A DNA stretch of 64,000 nucleotides from Actinacidiphila rubida (GCF_900110255.1 NZ_FODD01000006.1:124001-188000); one strand, 5' to 3'. Positions 16,825-25,636 are shown, counted from the first letter of the stretch. The notes: a model not told the origin generated them from the sequence alone. Translations and numbers: made by a program.

Positions 16825-17322
16825 ATGAGTGACGAGCTGACCGCCCTCGTCGAGGAGGCGACCAAGAAGTCCGGCCTGGTCTGGGTGAACGGGCAGGCAC
16901 TGTGGCACGCCTGGGTGGACGGGGCGATGGTGGTCGTCGGCGGCCCCGGGGAGCAGCCGCTGCCGGGCCTGCGGGACGGCGGGGCGGCCGAGGTGACGGT
17001 GCGCAGCAAGGACAAGGGCGGCCGCCTGGTGTCCTGGCCGGCCCGCGCCGGCCTGCTGGAGCCGGGCGGAGAGCCTTGGCGCGTGGCCGTCGCCGAGCTC
17101 AAGGGCAAGCGGCTCAACTCCCCCGACGGCGAGGCGATCACCGACCGCTGGGCGCGCGAGTGCACGGTGTTCCGGCTGGTGCCCGACGGCCCGCCCGGCG
17201 AGCACCCGGGCGCGATGCCGGACGGGTCCGGCGCGGCCACGCCGCCGCCGAGCGCCGCGGTCACCCGCCGCCCGGTCCCCGCGGGGCTGCCGCGGCTGCT
17301 GGCCCGCCGGGGCCGCCGCTGA
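16825..17322 (+). CDS. conserved hypothetical protein, FMN-binding split-barrel like
   Basis: A 165-residue protein (MSDELTALVEEATKKSGLVW at the start). The pattern of a Trp-bearing strand (HAWVDGAMVVVGG), EVTVRSKDKGGRLVSW and a following helix that ends in RWARECTVFRLVP looks like a pyridoxamine-phosphate-oxidase-like barrel. The conserved KDKGG and KGKRLN segments recur in streptomycete homologues as I remember them. The last 45 residues are Pro/Arg-rich and probably disordered. The function is not known. Confidence 0.78.
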   Translation: MSDELTALVEEATKKSGLVWVNGQALWHAWVDGAMVVVGGPGEQPLPGLRDGGAAEVTVRSKDKGGRLVSWPARAGLLEPGGEPWRVAVAELKGKRLNSPDGEAITDRWARECTVFRLVPDGPPGEHPGAMPDGSGAATPPPSAAVTRRPVPAGLPRLLARRGRR

Positions 17323-17340
17323 TCCGCGGGCTGGCCCCGG

Positions 17341-17366
17341 GCCGCTTGCTCCGGCCGCTTGCTCCG
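17341..17366. repeat. 13-base tandem duplication
   Basis: GCCGCTTGCTCCG is present twice head to tail in the short gap between convergent genes. No function is apparent. Confidence 0.8.
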
Positions 17367-17415
17367 GCCGCCCGTCGGTCCCGGCCGCCGGGCGTCAACC
17401 ACCCGACCGTGAGGG

Positions 17416-18159
17416 CTACTTCGACGGCTTGGGGGTGGCCGTGGCGCCCACCGCCGAGCCGTAGTCCACGACCGCGTCCTTCGCGGGGGCGGCCAGGGTG
17501 AAGTCCTGGCCCCAGTCGGACAGCGTCAGCGTGCCCGCGTTGCCGACGCGCTGGTACCGCAGCGGGTAGGGCGTGCCGCTCAGCGAGACGTCCAGGGCAC
17601 CGCCCTTGGAGCCGTTGAGGGTGACCGTCTTCACGTCGCCGACCTTGCCGTGGCTGCCGACCGAGACCGATCCGTCGAGCAGGAACAGGTCGCCGAGCAG
17701 CAGCTTCTTGTCGGTCAGGCCGCTGAACTGCCGGTAGGCGGGGTCGCCGGTGGGCACCTTGACGAACTTGCCGTCGAGCTTGGCGGCCGCGCTCTGGCTG
17801 TCCTTGTCGCTGCCGCCGTAGAAGGAGCTGCCGGCCTTGAGGTAGAGGTCCTGACCGACCCTCAGCAGCTCGAAGGTGCTGCCCTTGGTGGTGACCTCGC
17901 CGATGCCGCCGCTGTCGCTGAGCCGCATGTCCAGCCGGTAGGTCTGGCCGACGCTGACCACCGTGCCGGACAGCCGCACGGTGTGCGCGGAGGTGGCGGC
18001 CGCCTTGGCGCGCGCCTCGATGGTCTGGGCGGGCAGCTTGCCGACGCCGTTGGTCCCCGCGTCCGGGTCGCCGCCACCGAGCCCCAGACAGCCGCTGAGC
18101 AGGGCGCCGGTGACCGGCACGGCGAGGGCGGCGGCGAGGGTCCTGCGGCCGGGTGTCAC
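17416..18159 (-). CDS. secreted lipoprotein, LppX/LprG-like
   Basis: A 247-residue lipoprotein. The signal peptide (MTPGRRTLAAALAVPVTGA) ends in the lipobox LLSGC, with Cys at about residue 23. The mature part is rich in beta strands with the repeated pattern of LolA/LppX-type lipid-binding folds (VRLSGTVVSVGQTYRLDMRLS, GQDLYLKAG, LNGSKGGALDVSLSGTPYPLRYQRV). It would sit on the outer face of the membrane. Lipid or envelope transport is inferred from fold resemblance only. The start is GTG. Confidence 0.85.
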   Translation of the reverse strand: MTPGRRTLAAALAVPVTGALLSGCLGLGGGDPDAGTNGVGKLPAQTIEARAKAAATSAHTVRLSGTVVSVGQTYRLDMRLSDSGGIGEVTTKGSTFELLRVGQDLYLKAGSSFYGGSDKDSQSAAAKLDGKFVKVPTGDPAYRQFSGLTDKKLLLGDLFLLDGSVSVGSHGKVGDVKTVTLNGSKGGALDVSLSGTPYPLRYQRVGNAGTLTLSDWGQDFTLAAPAKDAVVDYGSAVGATATPKPSK

Positions 18160-18322
18160 GGGGTGTCGTCCTCCTGCGGGGGCGGGTCGGGCCCTGGGAA
18201 GCTACCGCAGGCTACCCCGGCTGAGCACCCCGCGGGGCGGGCAAGATCGGCCCGGAGTAGCCTGGCCCACGGATGCGGAGTGGACCGGAGCAGCCCTCCG
18301 CGGACCCGGAGGAGGCACTCAG

Positions 18323-19807
18323 ATGGCCGCAGGCGCCCCCCGGGTCTTCGTCTCGCACCTGTCCGGCATCGCCGTCTTCGATCCCAACGGCGACCAGGTG
18401 GGCCGGGTCCGCGACGTCGTGGTGATGCTCCGGGTCGGCGGGCGCCCGCCGCGCGTGCTGGGCATGGTCGTCGAGGTCGTCGGCCGGCGCCGGATCTTCC
18501 TGCCGATGACGCGGGTGACCGGCGTGGAGTCCGGCCAGGTGATCACCACCGGAGTCCTCAACATGCGGCGCTTCGAGCAGCGCCCGACCGAGACCCTCGT
18601 GCTGGGCGAGCTGCTGGACCGCCGGGTGCGGCTGGTGGACCCCGACGCGCAGGCCCGCCCCCCGGCGGACGCGAAGAACGGCGGGAGCGGCACGGGCGGC
18701 ACCGACGGCACGCAGGGCGACCGGACCGGCGACGGCGAGCCCGAGGGCGAGGAGGTCACCGTCCTCGACGTGGCGATGGTGCAGCTTCCGGCCCGCCGGG
18801 ACTGGGAGATCGACAAGGTCTTCGTGCGCCGCGGCAAGGCCGGCGCGCTGCGCCGCAAGGGCGAGACGCTGACCGTGGACTGGTCGGCGGTGACCGGGTT
18901 CCGGCTGGCCGAGGAGGGCCAGGGCGCGGAGAACCTGGTGGCCACGTTCGAGCAGCTGCGCGCCGCCGACCTGGCCAACGTGCTGCACCACCTGTCCCCC
19001 AAGCGCCGCGGCGAGGTCGCGGCAGCGCTGGACGACGACCGGCTCGCCGACGTGCTGGAGGAGCTGCCGGACGACGACCAGGTGGAGATCCTCAGCAAGC
19101 TCAAGGAGGAGCGGGCCGCGGACGTCCTGGAGGCGATGGACCCCGACGACGCGGCCGACCTGCTCGCCGAACTCCCGCAGGACGAACAGGAGCGGCTGCT
19201 CGCCCTGATGCAGCCGCAGGACGCCGCCGGCGTGCGGCGGCTGCTGTCGTACGAGGAGCGCACGGCCGGCGGCCTGATGACGACCGAGCCGATCGTGCTG
19301 CGCCCGGACGCGACGGTCGCCGACGCGCTGGCCAGGATCCGCAACCCGGACCTGTCGCCGGCGCTGGCCGCGCAGGTGTACGTGACGCGGCCGCCGGAGG
19401 AGACGCCGACCGGCAAGTACCTGGGCCTGGTGCACTTCCAGCGGCTGCTGCGCGACCCGCCGTTCACCCTGCTCGGCTCGATCGTGGACACCGATCTGCA
19501 ACCTCTGACGCCCGAGACGGCTCTTCCTTCCGTGACGAGCTTTCTTGCCACGTACAACATGATCTCGGCGCCCGTCGTGGACGCGAGCGGCTCCCTGCTG
19601 GGCGCGGTCACCGTCGACGACGTGCTCGACCACCTGCTGCCCGAGGACTGGCGGGAGACGGACCTGCACGGCGCGATGGGCGGCCAGGGAGCCGAGTCGG
19701 CGGAGGACCGGGAGGACCGGGACGGCCGGGACGACGGGGACGACGGGGACGGCCGGGACGACGACGAGGCGGCCCGGGGCCCGATGGAGGCCGCAGATGG
19801 CAGCTGA
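18323..19807 (+). CDS. MgtE N-terminal/CBS domain protein without channel domain
   Basis: A 494-residue soluble protein. A PRC-barrel-like start (about residues 6-110) is followed by a second barrel segment, the MgtE_N helical superhelix (about 215-340, with the HHLSPKRRGEVAAAL / LADVLEELPDDDQVEIL repeats), then CBS domains (about 340-450) and an acidic Asp/Gly tail. The membrane channel domain of true MgtE transporters is missing, so it is a sensor-like protein rather than a transporter. Its stop overlaps the DUF1003 gene by 11 bases. Rv1232c is the equivalent. Confidence 0.9.
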   Translation: MAAGAPRVFVSHLSGIAVFDPNGDQVGRVRDVVVMLRVGGRPPRVLGMVVEVVGRRRIFLPMTRVTGVESGQVITTGVLNMRRFEQRPTETLVLGELLDRRVRLVDPDAQARPPADAKNGGSGTGGTDGTQGDRTGDGEPEGEEVTVLDVAMVQLPARRDWEIDKVFVRRGKAGALRRKGETLTVDWSAVTGFRLAEEGQGAENLVATFEQLRAADLANVLHHLSPKRRGEVAAALDDDRLADVLEELPDDDQVEILSKLKEERAADVLEAMDPDDAADLLAELPQDEQERLLALMQPQDAAGVRRLLSYEERTAGGLMTTEPIVLRPDATVADALARIRNPDLSPALAAQVYVTRPPEETPTGKYLGLVHFQRLLRDPPFTLLGSIVDTDLQPLTPETALPSVTSFLATYNMISAPVVDASGSLLGAVTVDDVLDHLLPEDWRETDLHGAMGGQGAESAEDREDRDGRDDGDDGDGRDDDEAARGPMEAADGS

Positions 19808-20393
19808 GGAGCGCGACCGCGCCCGGCACCCCGCCGGGGCGACCGCCACGGAACGCCCGCGGACGCGGCTCGACCAGCCGCGGTCGCCGCGCCGCAGCCT
19901 GCTGCCCACGTACGACCCGGAGGCGTTCGGGAAGTTCTCCGAGCGCATCGCGCGGTTCCTGGGCACCGGGCGGTTCATCGTCTGGATGACCGCGGTCATC
20001 GTGGTGTGGGTGCTGTGGAACATCTTCGCGCCGCGCGCCGCGCGGTTCGACGAGTACCCGTTCATCTTCCTGACGCTGATGCTGTCGCTGCAGGCGTCGT
20101 ACGCGGCGCCGCTGATCCTGCTCGCGCAGAACCGGCAGGACGACCGGGACCGGGTCAACCTCGAACAGGACCGCAAGCAGAACGAGCGCAGCATCGCCGA
20201 CACCGAGTACCTCACGCGCGAGGTGGCCGCCCTGCGCGTCAACCTCGGCGAGGTCGCCACCCGCGACTGGATCCGCTCCGAACTGCAGGATCTGCTCAAG
20301 GAGATCGACGGGCGCGTCGACGGCCGGGCCGACGGCAAGAGCGGTGGCCACTACGCGGCACGCAGTGACGAAGGAGACGGACGGGGCCGCTGA
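19797..20393 (+). CDS. DUF1003 membrane protein
   Basis: A 198-residue protein with two membrane helices (FIVWMTAVIVVWVLWNIF and FIFLTLMLSLQASYAAPLIL) separated by a short extracytoplasmic loop, then the DUF1003 signature NRQDDRDRVNLEQDRKQNE and a C-terminal helix. The ATG at 19797 lies inside the end of the MgtE-N gene, which implies translational coupling and possibly a complex of the two products: the soluble sensor plus a two-helix membrane partner. That complex is an inference. Confidence 0.9.
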   Translation: MAAEERDRARHPAGATATERPRTRLDQPRSPRRSLLPTYDPEAFGKFSERIARFLGTGRFIVWMTAVIVVWVLWNIFAPRAARFDEYPFIFLTLMLSLQASYAAPLILLAQNRQDDRDRVNLEQDRKQNERSIADTEYLTREVAALRVNLGEVATRDWIRSELQDLLKEIDGRVDGRADGKSGGHYAARSDEGDGRGR

Positions 20394-20425
20394 TCGGCCC
20401 CCCGGCACCGCCGTACCATCAACGT

Positions 20426-21610
20426 ATGGCTACCTCCACGCCCGCAGGGCCCGCACGGGACGTGCCCCCGGGCAGCACCCCGACCGACGAGGCGGTGCGT
20501 GCCGCGCTCGCCACCGTGAACGACCCGGAGATCCACAAGCCGATCACCGATCTCGGCATGGTGAAGTCCGTGGACATCGCGGCGGACGGCACGGTCGCGG
20601 TGACCGTCTACCTCACGGTCTCCGGCTGTCCGATGCGGGACGAGATCACCGGCCGGGTCAGCACCGCGGTGGAGCAGGTCCCCGGTGTCACCGGCGTGAC
20701 GGTCACGCTCGACGTGATGAGCGACGAGCAGCGGCGCGAGCTGACGTCCTCGCTGCGCGGCGGGCAGGCCGAGCGCGAGATCCCGTTCGCCCAGCCGGGC
20801 TCGCTGACCCGGGTGTACGCCGTCGCGTCCGGCAAGGGCGGCGTCGGCAAGTCCTCGGTGACCGTCAACCTGGCGGCCGCGATGGCCGCCGACGGGCTGA
20901 AGGTCGGCGTGGTCGACGCGGACATCTACGGCCACAGCGTGCCGCGGATGCTCGGTGTGGACGGCCGGCCCACCCAGGTCGAGAACATGATCATGCCGCC
21001 CGCGGCGAACGGCGTGAAGGTCATCTCCATCGGCATGTTCACGCCGGGCAACGAGCCCGTGGTGTGGCGCGGCCCGATGCTGCACCGCGCGCTGCAGCAG
21101 TTCCTGGCCGACGTGTACTGGGGCGACCTGGACGTGCTGCTGCTGGACCTGCCGCCCGGCACCGGCGACATCGCGATCTCGGTGGCGCAGCTGGTCCCGA
21201 ACGCGGAGATCCTCGTGGTCACCACCCCGCAGCAGGCCGCCGCGGAGGTCGCCGAGCGCGCCGGTTCGATCGCGGTGCAGACGCACCAGAAGATCGTCGG
21301 CGTCGTGGAGAACATGTCGGGCATGCCCTGCCCGCACTGCGACGAGATCGTGGACGTCTTCGGCACCGGCGGCGGCGACCGGGTCGCCGAGGGCCTGACC
21401 CGCACGACCGGCGCGACGGTGCCGGTGCTCGGCCGCATCCCGATCGACGTACGGCTGCGCGAGGGCGGCGACGACGGCCGCCCGGTGGCGCTCTCGCACC
21501 CCGACTCCCCCGCCGGCGCCGCGCTGCGCACCATCGCGGGCAAGCTCGGAGGCCGCGCTCGCGGCCTCGCGGGCATGTCCCTGGGTATCACCCCCCGCAA
21601 CAAGTTCTGA
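20426..21610 (+). CDS. mrp: Mrp/NBP35 family iron-sulfur carrier ATPase
   Basis: A 394-residue protein. An N-terminal MIP18/DUF59 domain (DPEIHKPITDLGMV, SGCPMRDEI) is fused to the P-loop domain with the deviant Walker A GKGGVGKSS, the switch DADIYGHSVP and the DLPPGTGD motif. The metal-binding CxxC is MPCPHC. It should bind and deliver Fe-S clusters in the cytoplasm. It starts at ATG 20426, 32 bases after the DUF1003 gene, and is followed by a strong convergent terminator. It is the Rv1229c equivalent. Confidence 0.95.
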   Translation: MATSTPAGPARDVPPGSTPTDEAVRAALATVNDPEIHKPITDLGMVKSVDIAADGTVAVTVYLTVSGCPMRDEITGRVSTAVEQVPGVTGVTVTLDVMSDEQRRELTSSLRGGQAEREIPFAQPGSLTRVYAVASGKGGVGKSSVTVNLAAAMAADGLKVGVVDADIYGHSVPRMLGVDGRPTQVENMIMPPAANGVKVISIGMFTPGNEPVVWRGPMLHRALQQFLADVYWGDLDVLLLDLPPGTGDIAISVAQLVPNAEILVVTTPQQAAAEVAERAGSIAVQTHQKIVGVVENMSGMPCPHCDEIVDVFGTGGGDRVAEGLTRTTGATVPVLGRIPIDVRLREGGDDGRPVALSHPDSPAGAALRTIAGKLGGRARGLAGMSLGITPRNKF

Positions 21611-21625
21611 GCCGCCACAGGCGCG

Positions 21626-21662
21626 ACAGTGCCCCCGCTCCCTCAGGGAGCGGGGGCACTGT
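21626..21662. terminator. strong convergent terminator after mrp
   Basis: 17-bp perfect GC-rich stem (21626-21642 with 21646-21662) with a TCA loop, 15 bases after the mrp stop and facing the leftward gene that ends at 21723. No U tract. Confidence 0.85.
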
Positions 21663-21722
21663 GCTGTCACCGCGCGGTCCGTGCGCGTCCCGGCGCTGTC
21701 TCCGCCGGGGCCGTCCGGAGCG

Positions 21723-22337
21723 TCAGGCCGCGTACGAGGTCAGGTCGCGCACCACGCTCAGCGCGAGCCCGTACGCCGACATGCCGCGGCCGTACGCGCC
21801 GAGGTTGACGCCGCGGGCCGCGCCGGCCATCACCCAGCCGTACTCGGACTCGCGGTAGTGGAACGGCGTGGGCACGCCGTCCACGGGCAGGGTGAGCGTC
21901 GACCAGCCGGAGCCGCCGAGGTCGTCGGCGAGGTCCCAGGCGGTGGCGGTCTGCTGGTCCATCCAGTCCTGCCGCAGCGCCCGTTCCATGTGCGTGGGCC
22001 ACGTGCACGACAGCAGCCCCGAGCCCGCCAGCCAGGCGGCCGTGGTGACCGAGGTCGCCTCCAGCACGCCGGTGCCGTCGGCGCTGCGCCGGCCGGGCCG
22101 CTGGGCGACGGTGACGACCACGGCGAACCGCTGCCCCTCCGGGTCCGCGGCCTCCACCTTGAGCGACGGCTCGTCCCCATGCCCTATCGAGCCGTGTTCG
22201 ACGGTGCCGTCGGCGCTCACGCCCACCGCGCCGAGCCAGCGGCGTCCGGTGAACGCACCGTCCAGTCCGTACCACGGGAAGTCGGCCATCAAGTAGCCGT
22301 CGACCGCCCCCGGTGCAGCGTCGGTCCTCGTCTCCAT
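21723..22337 (-). CDS. conserved hypothetical protein
   Basis: A 204-residue protein. I place the start at ATG 22337 (METRTDAAPG), preceded by GGAGGAGG; ATG 22379 is possible but has no good ribosome-binding site. The sequence is Trp-rich (ADFPWYGLDGAFTGRRWLG, QDWMDQQTATAWDLADDLGG, EYGWVMAGAARGVNLGAYG) with mixed strands and helices, no signal peptide and no Cys cluster. I do not recognise the family. Its place between tatB and mrp is the only clue. Confidence 0.75.
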   Translation of the reverse strand: METRTDAAPGAVDGYLMADFPWYGLDGAFTGRRWLGAVGVSADGTVEHGSIGHGDEPSLKVEAADPEGQRFAVVVTVAQRPGRRSADGTGVLEATSVTTAAWLAGSGLLSCTWPTHMERALRQDWMDQQTATAWDLADDLGGSGWSTLTLPVDGVPTPFHYRESEYGWVMAGAARGVNLGAYGRGMSAYGLALSVVRDLTSYAA

Positions 22338-22439
22338 ACGGGTCGCGCCTCCTCCATGCCCTTCTGGGCGACTCGCCATCTTGCCCGACCCTGGGTGGGT
22401 TCGGGGGACGAAACGGCGTGGGGTGACGGCGAACACACG

Positions 22440-22463
22440 CCCATAGCTCACCCTATGGGGTGA
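22440..22463 (-). repeat. two mutually exclusive hairpins between tatB and the next gene
   Basis: CCCATAG/CTATGGG (22440-22446 with 22453-22459) and TCACCC/GGGTGA (22448-22453 with 22458-22463) overlap, so only one can form at a time. It may be the tatB terminator or an attenuator. Read leftward there is a CTCTTTT run upstream, not downstream. Confidence 0.35.
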
Positions 22464-22484
22464 AAAGAGGCCAACCGGTTGACG

Positions 22485-22925
22485 TCAGGTCGCGTCGGAG
22501 TCGAAGGGCGGAGCCTCGCCCGGGTCCAGCTTCTCGCGCTTGGTCAGCCGGTCCGGCGTGCCGGACGCGGGCGCCGCGGCGCCCGGCTCCACGCCGTTGA
22601 CCGCGTCCGTGACCTCGGCCATCTCCTTGCGCATGTCGAAGGTGTTGCGGAGGTCCTTCAGCTCCTTGAGCCCGTACTCGTCCTCGTCGCTCATCAGGTT
22701 CTTCCTGATGAACGTCTTGGGGTTGAGGTCCTCGAACTCGAAGTCCTTGAACTCCGGGCCCAGTTCCCGGCGGATGTCCTCCTTGGCGCTGTCGGAGAAC
22801 GCCCGCACCTTTCGGATGAAGGCCATGGTGTCCTGGATGACCTTCGGCAGCTTGTCCGGGCCGAAGACGAGGACGGCAAGGACCACGAGCGCGACCAGCT
22901 CCAGCGGGCCTATGTCGAAGAACAC
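22485..22925 (-). CDS. tatB: Sec-independent translocase subunit TatB
   Basis: A 146-residue protein, GTG start at 22925 with AAGGAG 6 bases upstream. It has the short N-terminal membrane helix (IGPLELVALVVLAVLVFGP), the hinge GPDKLPK and a long amphipathic helix with acidic residues. With TatC it forms the receptor for twin-arginine signal peptides. The length and acidic tail fit actinobacterial TatB. It lies 147 bases after the anti-sigma gene; in relatives htrA is in between. A probable Tat substrate is encoded at 40759. Confidence 0.93.
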   Translation of the reverse strand: MFFDIGPLELVALVVLAVLVFGPDKLPKVIQDTMAFIRKVRAFSDSAKEDIRRELGPEFKDFEFEDLNPKTFIRKNLMSDEDEYGLKELKDLRNTFDMRKEMAEVTDAVNGVEPGAAAPASGTPDRLTKREKLDPGEAPPFDSDAT

Positions 22926-23072
22926 CTTGCACTCCTTGGTCGTCCGCAGCCGGTGGGGCAGGGTCCGGCGGACTTTACGGTACCTGCCCCCACGGGCGAC
23001 GCGGGAGTGGGTGAGGCCAATCGTATGCCGACGAGTATGCAATGCCCGGGTTAAGACCAGGCGGCGACGTCC

Positions 23073-23978
23073 TCAGTGCAGGACGAGGGAGGAGTGCGAG
23101 GTCAGCGGCACCGAGGTGGCCGACGCCGCCGACACGTCCGCCGCTCGCGCCGCGTCGGAGGGTGCCGAGGCGGGCAGCACCGGGGCGTGCCGCCGTGGCG
23201 CGTCCCGCGCGTCCAGGACGCCGCGCGGGTTGACCCCGCGGGTGTCGCCGGCCGTGCTGGTGTCGGCGCTCAGCGGGCTGACCGCCGGTCCGTCGTCCGG
23301 ACGGGCACCACCGTCGACGGCCGCCTCCATGGGGAGGGCGGTGCCGATGGCGATGGCCGCCAGCGAGAACGCGCCGGCCGCCGCGAAGGCGAACCTGCGT
23401 CCGCGGGATGCCGCCGCCGTACCCGAGCCGGACGGGGCAACACGCGCGTCCGGGTCCGGGACGACGGGGGCGACGGCCCTGGCCGGCTGGTGGATGCGGA
23501 AGCCGCGCGACCGTGAGCCGGGGGGCGCGGCCAGGTCGCGGCCGGGGCCGAGATAGGGGTACCCGCCGCGCCGCCCGGAGCCGAACACACCGGACCCCAG
23601 CAGACCGCCGTCGAACGGGCCGCGGCGCTCATGGCTGGAAGCCGAGGGCATGTCCTGGTCACCGGGCAGGCCACGTGGGCCGTCGCCGTCGCCCGGGCCG
23701 TCGCCACCCATGCCGGGAAGGCCCTGAAGACGGGCCATCAACCCGGCCGAGATGGCAGGCAGCTCCGATGCCGCGACGACGTTCTTGAGACGCCGCTGTT
23801 CGTCGGCGGCCGTCTTGCACTGCGGGCACGTCGCCAGGTGGGCGAGTACCCGGTCCCGGCTGTCATCGGTCAGTTCGCCGTCGACGAACGCCGACAGCCG
23901 GTCACCTAGGTGCTGCTCGGCGGGCGCGGAACGCTGGACGCGTTGGGGACGCTGCTCGCCGAAACCGCTGCTGGTCAC
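23073..23978 (-). CDS. zinc-binding anti-sigma factor of SigE (RseA-like)
   Basis: A 301-residue membrane protein. The cytoplasmic ZAS domain comes first (about residues 20-70), with [27 protein letters not shown] carrying the HxxxCxxC zinc motif (given here as the family region). A Gly/Pro-rich linker leads to one membrane helix ([17 protein letters not shown], about residue 210) and an extracytoplasmic tail of about 75 residues. The GTG start overlaps the sigE stop (GTGA), so the two are translationally coupled. It should sequester SigE until a signal arrives. Confidence 0.9.
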   Translation of the reverse strand: MTSSGFGEQRPQRVQRSAPAEQHLGDRLSAFVDGELTDDSRDRVLAHLATCPQCKTAADEQRRLKNVVAASELPAISAGLMARLQGLPGMGGDGPGDGDGPRGLPGDQDMPSASSHERRGPFDGGLLGSGVFGSGRRGGYPYLGPGRDLAAPPGSRSRGFRIHQPARAVAPVVPDPDARVAPSGSGTAAASRGRRFAFAAAGAFSLAAIAIGTALPMEAAVDGGARPDDGPAVSPLSADTSTAGDTRGVNPRGVLDARDAPRRHAPVLPASAPSDAARAADVSAASATSVPLTSHSSLVLH

Positions 23979-24754
23979 GCTCTCCCGCCCTCCAGGCCAG
24001 GTTTGGGTGCGGTGGCAGCGAGCGCGGGGGCCTGCTGAGCGGCAGCGGGGGCCCGGTGCTCCAGAGCTTTGCGCAGGTGCGAGCGGCCGCGGTGGATGCG
24101 GCTGCGCACCGTGCCCAGCTTCACGCCGAGGGTCGCGGCGATCTCCTCGTACGACAGCCCCTCGATGTCGCAGAGCACCACGGCGGCACGGAACTCCGGC
24201 GCGAGGGTGTCCAGCGCCTGCTGGACGTCCGCGTCGAAATGCGTGTCGTTGAAGTGCTGCGCGGGGGACGGCTCGCGGCTGGGCAGCCGCTCCGCCGCGT
24301 CGTCGCCGAGGGCGTCGAACCGGATGCGCTGACGGCGCCGCACCATGTCCAGGAACAGGTTGGTGGTGATGCGGTGCAGCCAGCCCTCGAACGTGCCGGG
24401 CGTGTACGTGGACAGGGAGCGGAAGACCCGCACGAAGACCTCCTGGGTGAGGTCCTCCGCGTCGTGCTGGTTGCCGGTCAGCCGGTAGGCCAGCCGGTAC
24501 ACCCGGGCACTGTGCGTACTGACGATCTCCTCCCAGGAGGGAGGTGTCCACGTCGGGGCGTCCCCGTCGGCGAAGGTCGCGGTGGCGGGGTTCGCCTCGG
24601 GGTCGGTGTCGCGTGAACGTGCGTCATCAGCAGTGTTGGTCACGGATTCCGGCTGTCCGGCGGACCTGCGGAAGCGTGAGAACACTCCCCGGTCACCGGC
24701 CGCAGCCGCACCTCCCCTGTCGGCTCTGGTGGTGTCCAGTAGAGCCCCTACCAT
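23975..24754 (-). CDS. sigE: ECF RNA polymerase sigma factor, SigE type
   Basis: A 259-residue sigma factor. Region 2 ([20 protein letters not shown] and [19 protein letters not shown]) and region 4 ([43 protein letters not shown] region) are complete. The start is uncertain. ATG 24754 has GAGG upstream and normal codons after it; ATG 24817 would add 21 codons rich in rare A/T-ending triplets. It is coupled to the anti-sigma gene by a GTGA overlap. An ECF promoter lies directly upstream. By context it is the equivalent of mycobacterial sigE (Rv1221). Confidence 0.93.
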   Translation of the reverse strand: MVGALLDTTRADRGGAAAAGDRGVFSRFRRSAGQPESVTNTADDARSRDTDPEANPATATFADGDAPTWTPPSWEEIVSTHSARVYRLAYRLTGNQHDAEDLTQEVFVRVFRSLSTYTPGTFEGWLHRITTNLFLDMVRRRQRIRFDALGDDAAERLPSREPSPAQHFNDTHFDADVQQALDTLAPEFRAAVVLCDIEGLSYEEIAATLGVKLGTVRSRIHRGRSHLRKALEHRAPAAAQQAPALAATAPKPGLEGGRA

Positions 24755-24845
24755 ATCCACCTCGCCCGTTAGCTCCGGATAAATGCTCTGTTGCCTTGGG
24801 GGCGGGACCTGGCTCATGACCCGCCCTTGTGCCTACACCGTCACT

Positions 24846-24871
24846 AACGCACAGTCCCATCAGCGGGTTCC
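24846..24871 (-). promoter_or_regulatory. ECF sigma promoter of sigE (likely autoregulated)
   Basis: On the minus strand GGAACC (24866-24871) and CGTT (24846-24849) are separated by 16 bases, the typical ECF group layout. Transcription would begin near 24838, leaving a leader of about 20 or 84 bases depending on the sigE start. The same interval is the upstream region of the divergent methyltransferase gene. Confidence 0.7.
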
Positions 24872-24963
24872 CCACCCCAACGGATACAGTCGCCCGGGCG
24901 GAGCACGACAGCGCCTGGACCCCGGACCTACCGGGGCGGCGCCCGGGTGACGGGGAGAGGGCC

Positions 24964-25596
24964 ATTAGCGGGAACCGGCAGGCGGACTGGGCGTTCGCCG
25001 ACGCGTTCGTCGCCGAGGACGATGCCCTCGTACGCGCCCGCGCCCGCTCGCACGTCGCGGGCCTGCGGCCGGTCTCCCCCGGCACCGGCGCCGCGCTGCG
25101 GCTGCTGGCCGCGGCCGGCGGCGCGAAGGCCGCGGTGGAGATCGGCACCGGCACCGGCGTCTCCGGCATCCACCTGCTGCGCGGGATGCGCCAGGACGGG
25201 CTGCTGACCACCGTGGACTCCGAGCCGGACCGCCAGCAGCTGGCCCGCGAGGCCTACCGCGAGGCCGGTTTCGCCGCCAACCGCTCCCGCTTCATATGCG
25301 GCCGCGCCCTGGACGTCCTGCCCCGCCTCACCGACGGCGGCTACGACCTGGTGTTCTGCGACGCGGACCGCCGGGAGTACCTGGACTACCTGGACGAGGC
25401 GCTGCGGCTGCTGCGGCCCGGCGGCGTGGTCTGCTTCGAGGGGGCCTTCGGGCGGGGCCGGGCTCTGGACGCCGCGCACCACGACGACGAGGCGCTGCGG
25501 CTGCGGGAGCTGATGCGCGTGGTCCGCGACAGCCCGGGGCTGGCGCCCGTCCTGCTCCCCACCGACGACGGCCTGCTGTGCGCCGTGCGCGCCTGA
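24964..25596 (+). CDS. class I SAM-dependent O-methyltransferase (start uncertain)
   Basis: A catechol-O-methyltransferase-like protein, 210 residues from 24964. The SAM motif VEIGTGTGVSGIHLLRGM, the acidic TTVDSEPD and the metal ligand segment DLVFCDADRREYLDYL are present. The start is odd: GGGGAGAGG precedes ATT 24964 (ISGNRQADWAFADAF), where relatives begin their conserved part, but no ATG/GTG/TTG/CTG is in frame there. The only standard start, GTG 24829, adds 45 codons with rare triplets. It is divergent from sigE, as Rv1220c is. Confidence 0.88.
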   Translation: MSGNRQADWAFADAFVAEDDALVRARARSHVAGLRPVSPGTGAALRLLAAAGGAKAAVEIGTGTGVSGIHLLRGMRQDGLLTTVDSEPDRQQLAREAYREAGFAANRSRFICGRALDVLPRLTDGGYDLVFCDADRREYLDYLDEALRLLRPGGVVCFEGAFGRGRALDAAHHDDEALRLRELMRVVRDSPGLAPVLLPTDDGLLCAVRA

Positions 25597-25636
25597 CGGG
25601 GAACCCGGAAACAGAAAAACCGGAAAACCGGAAAAC

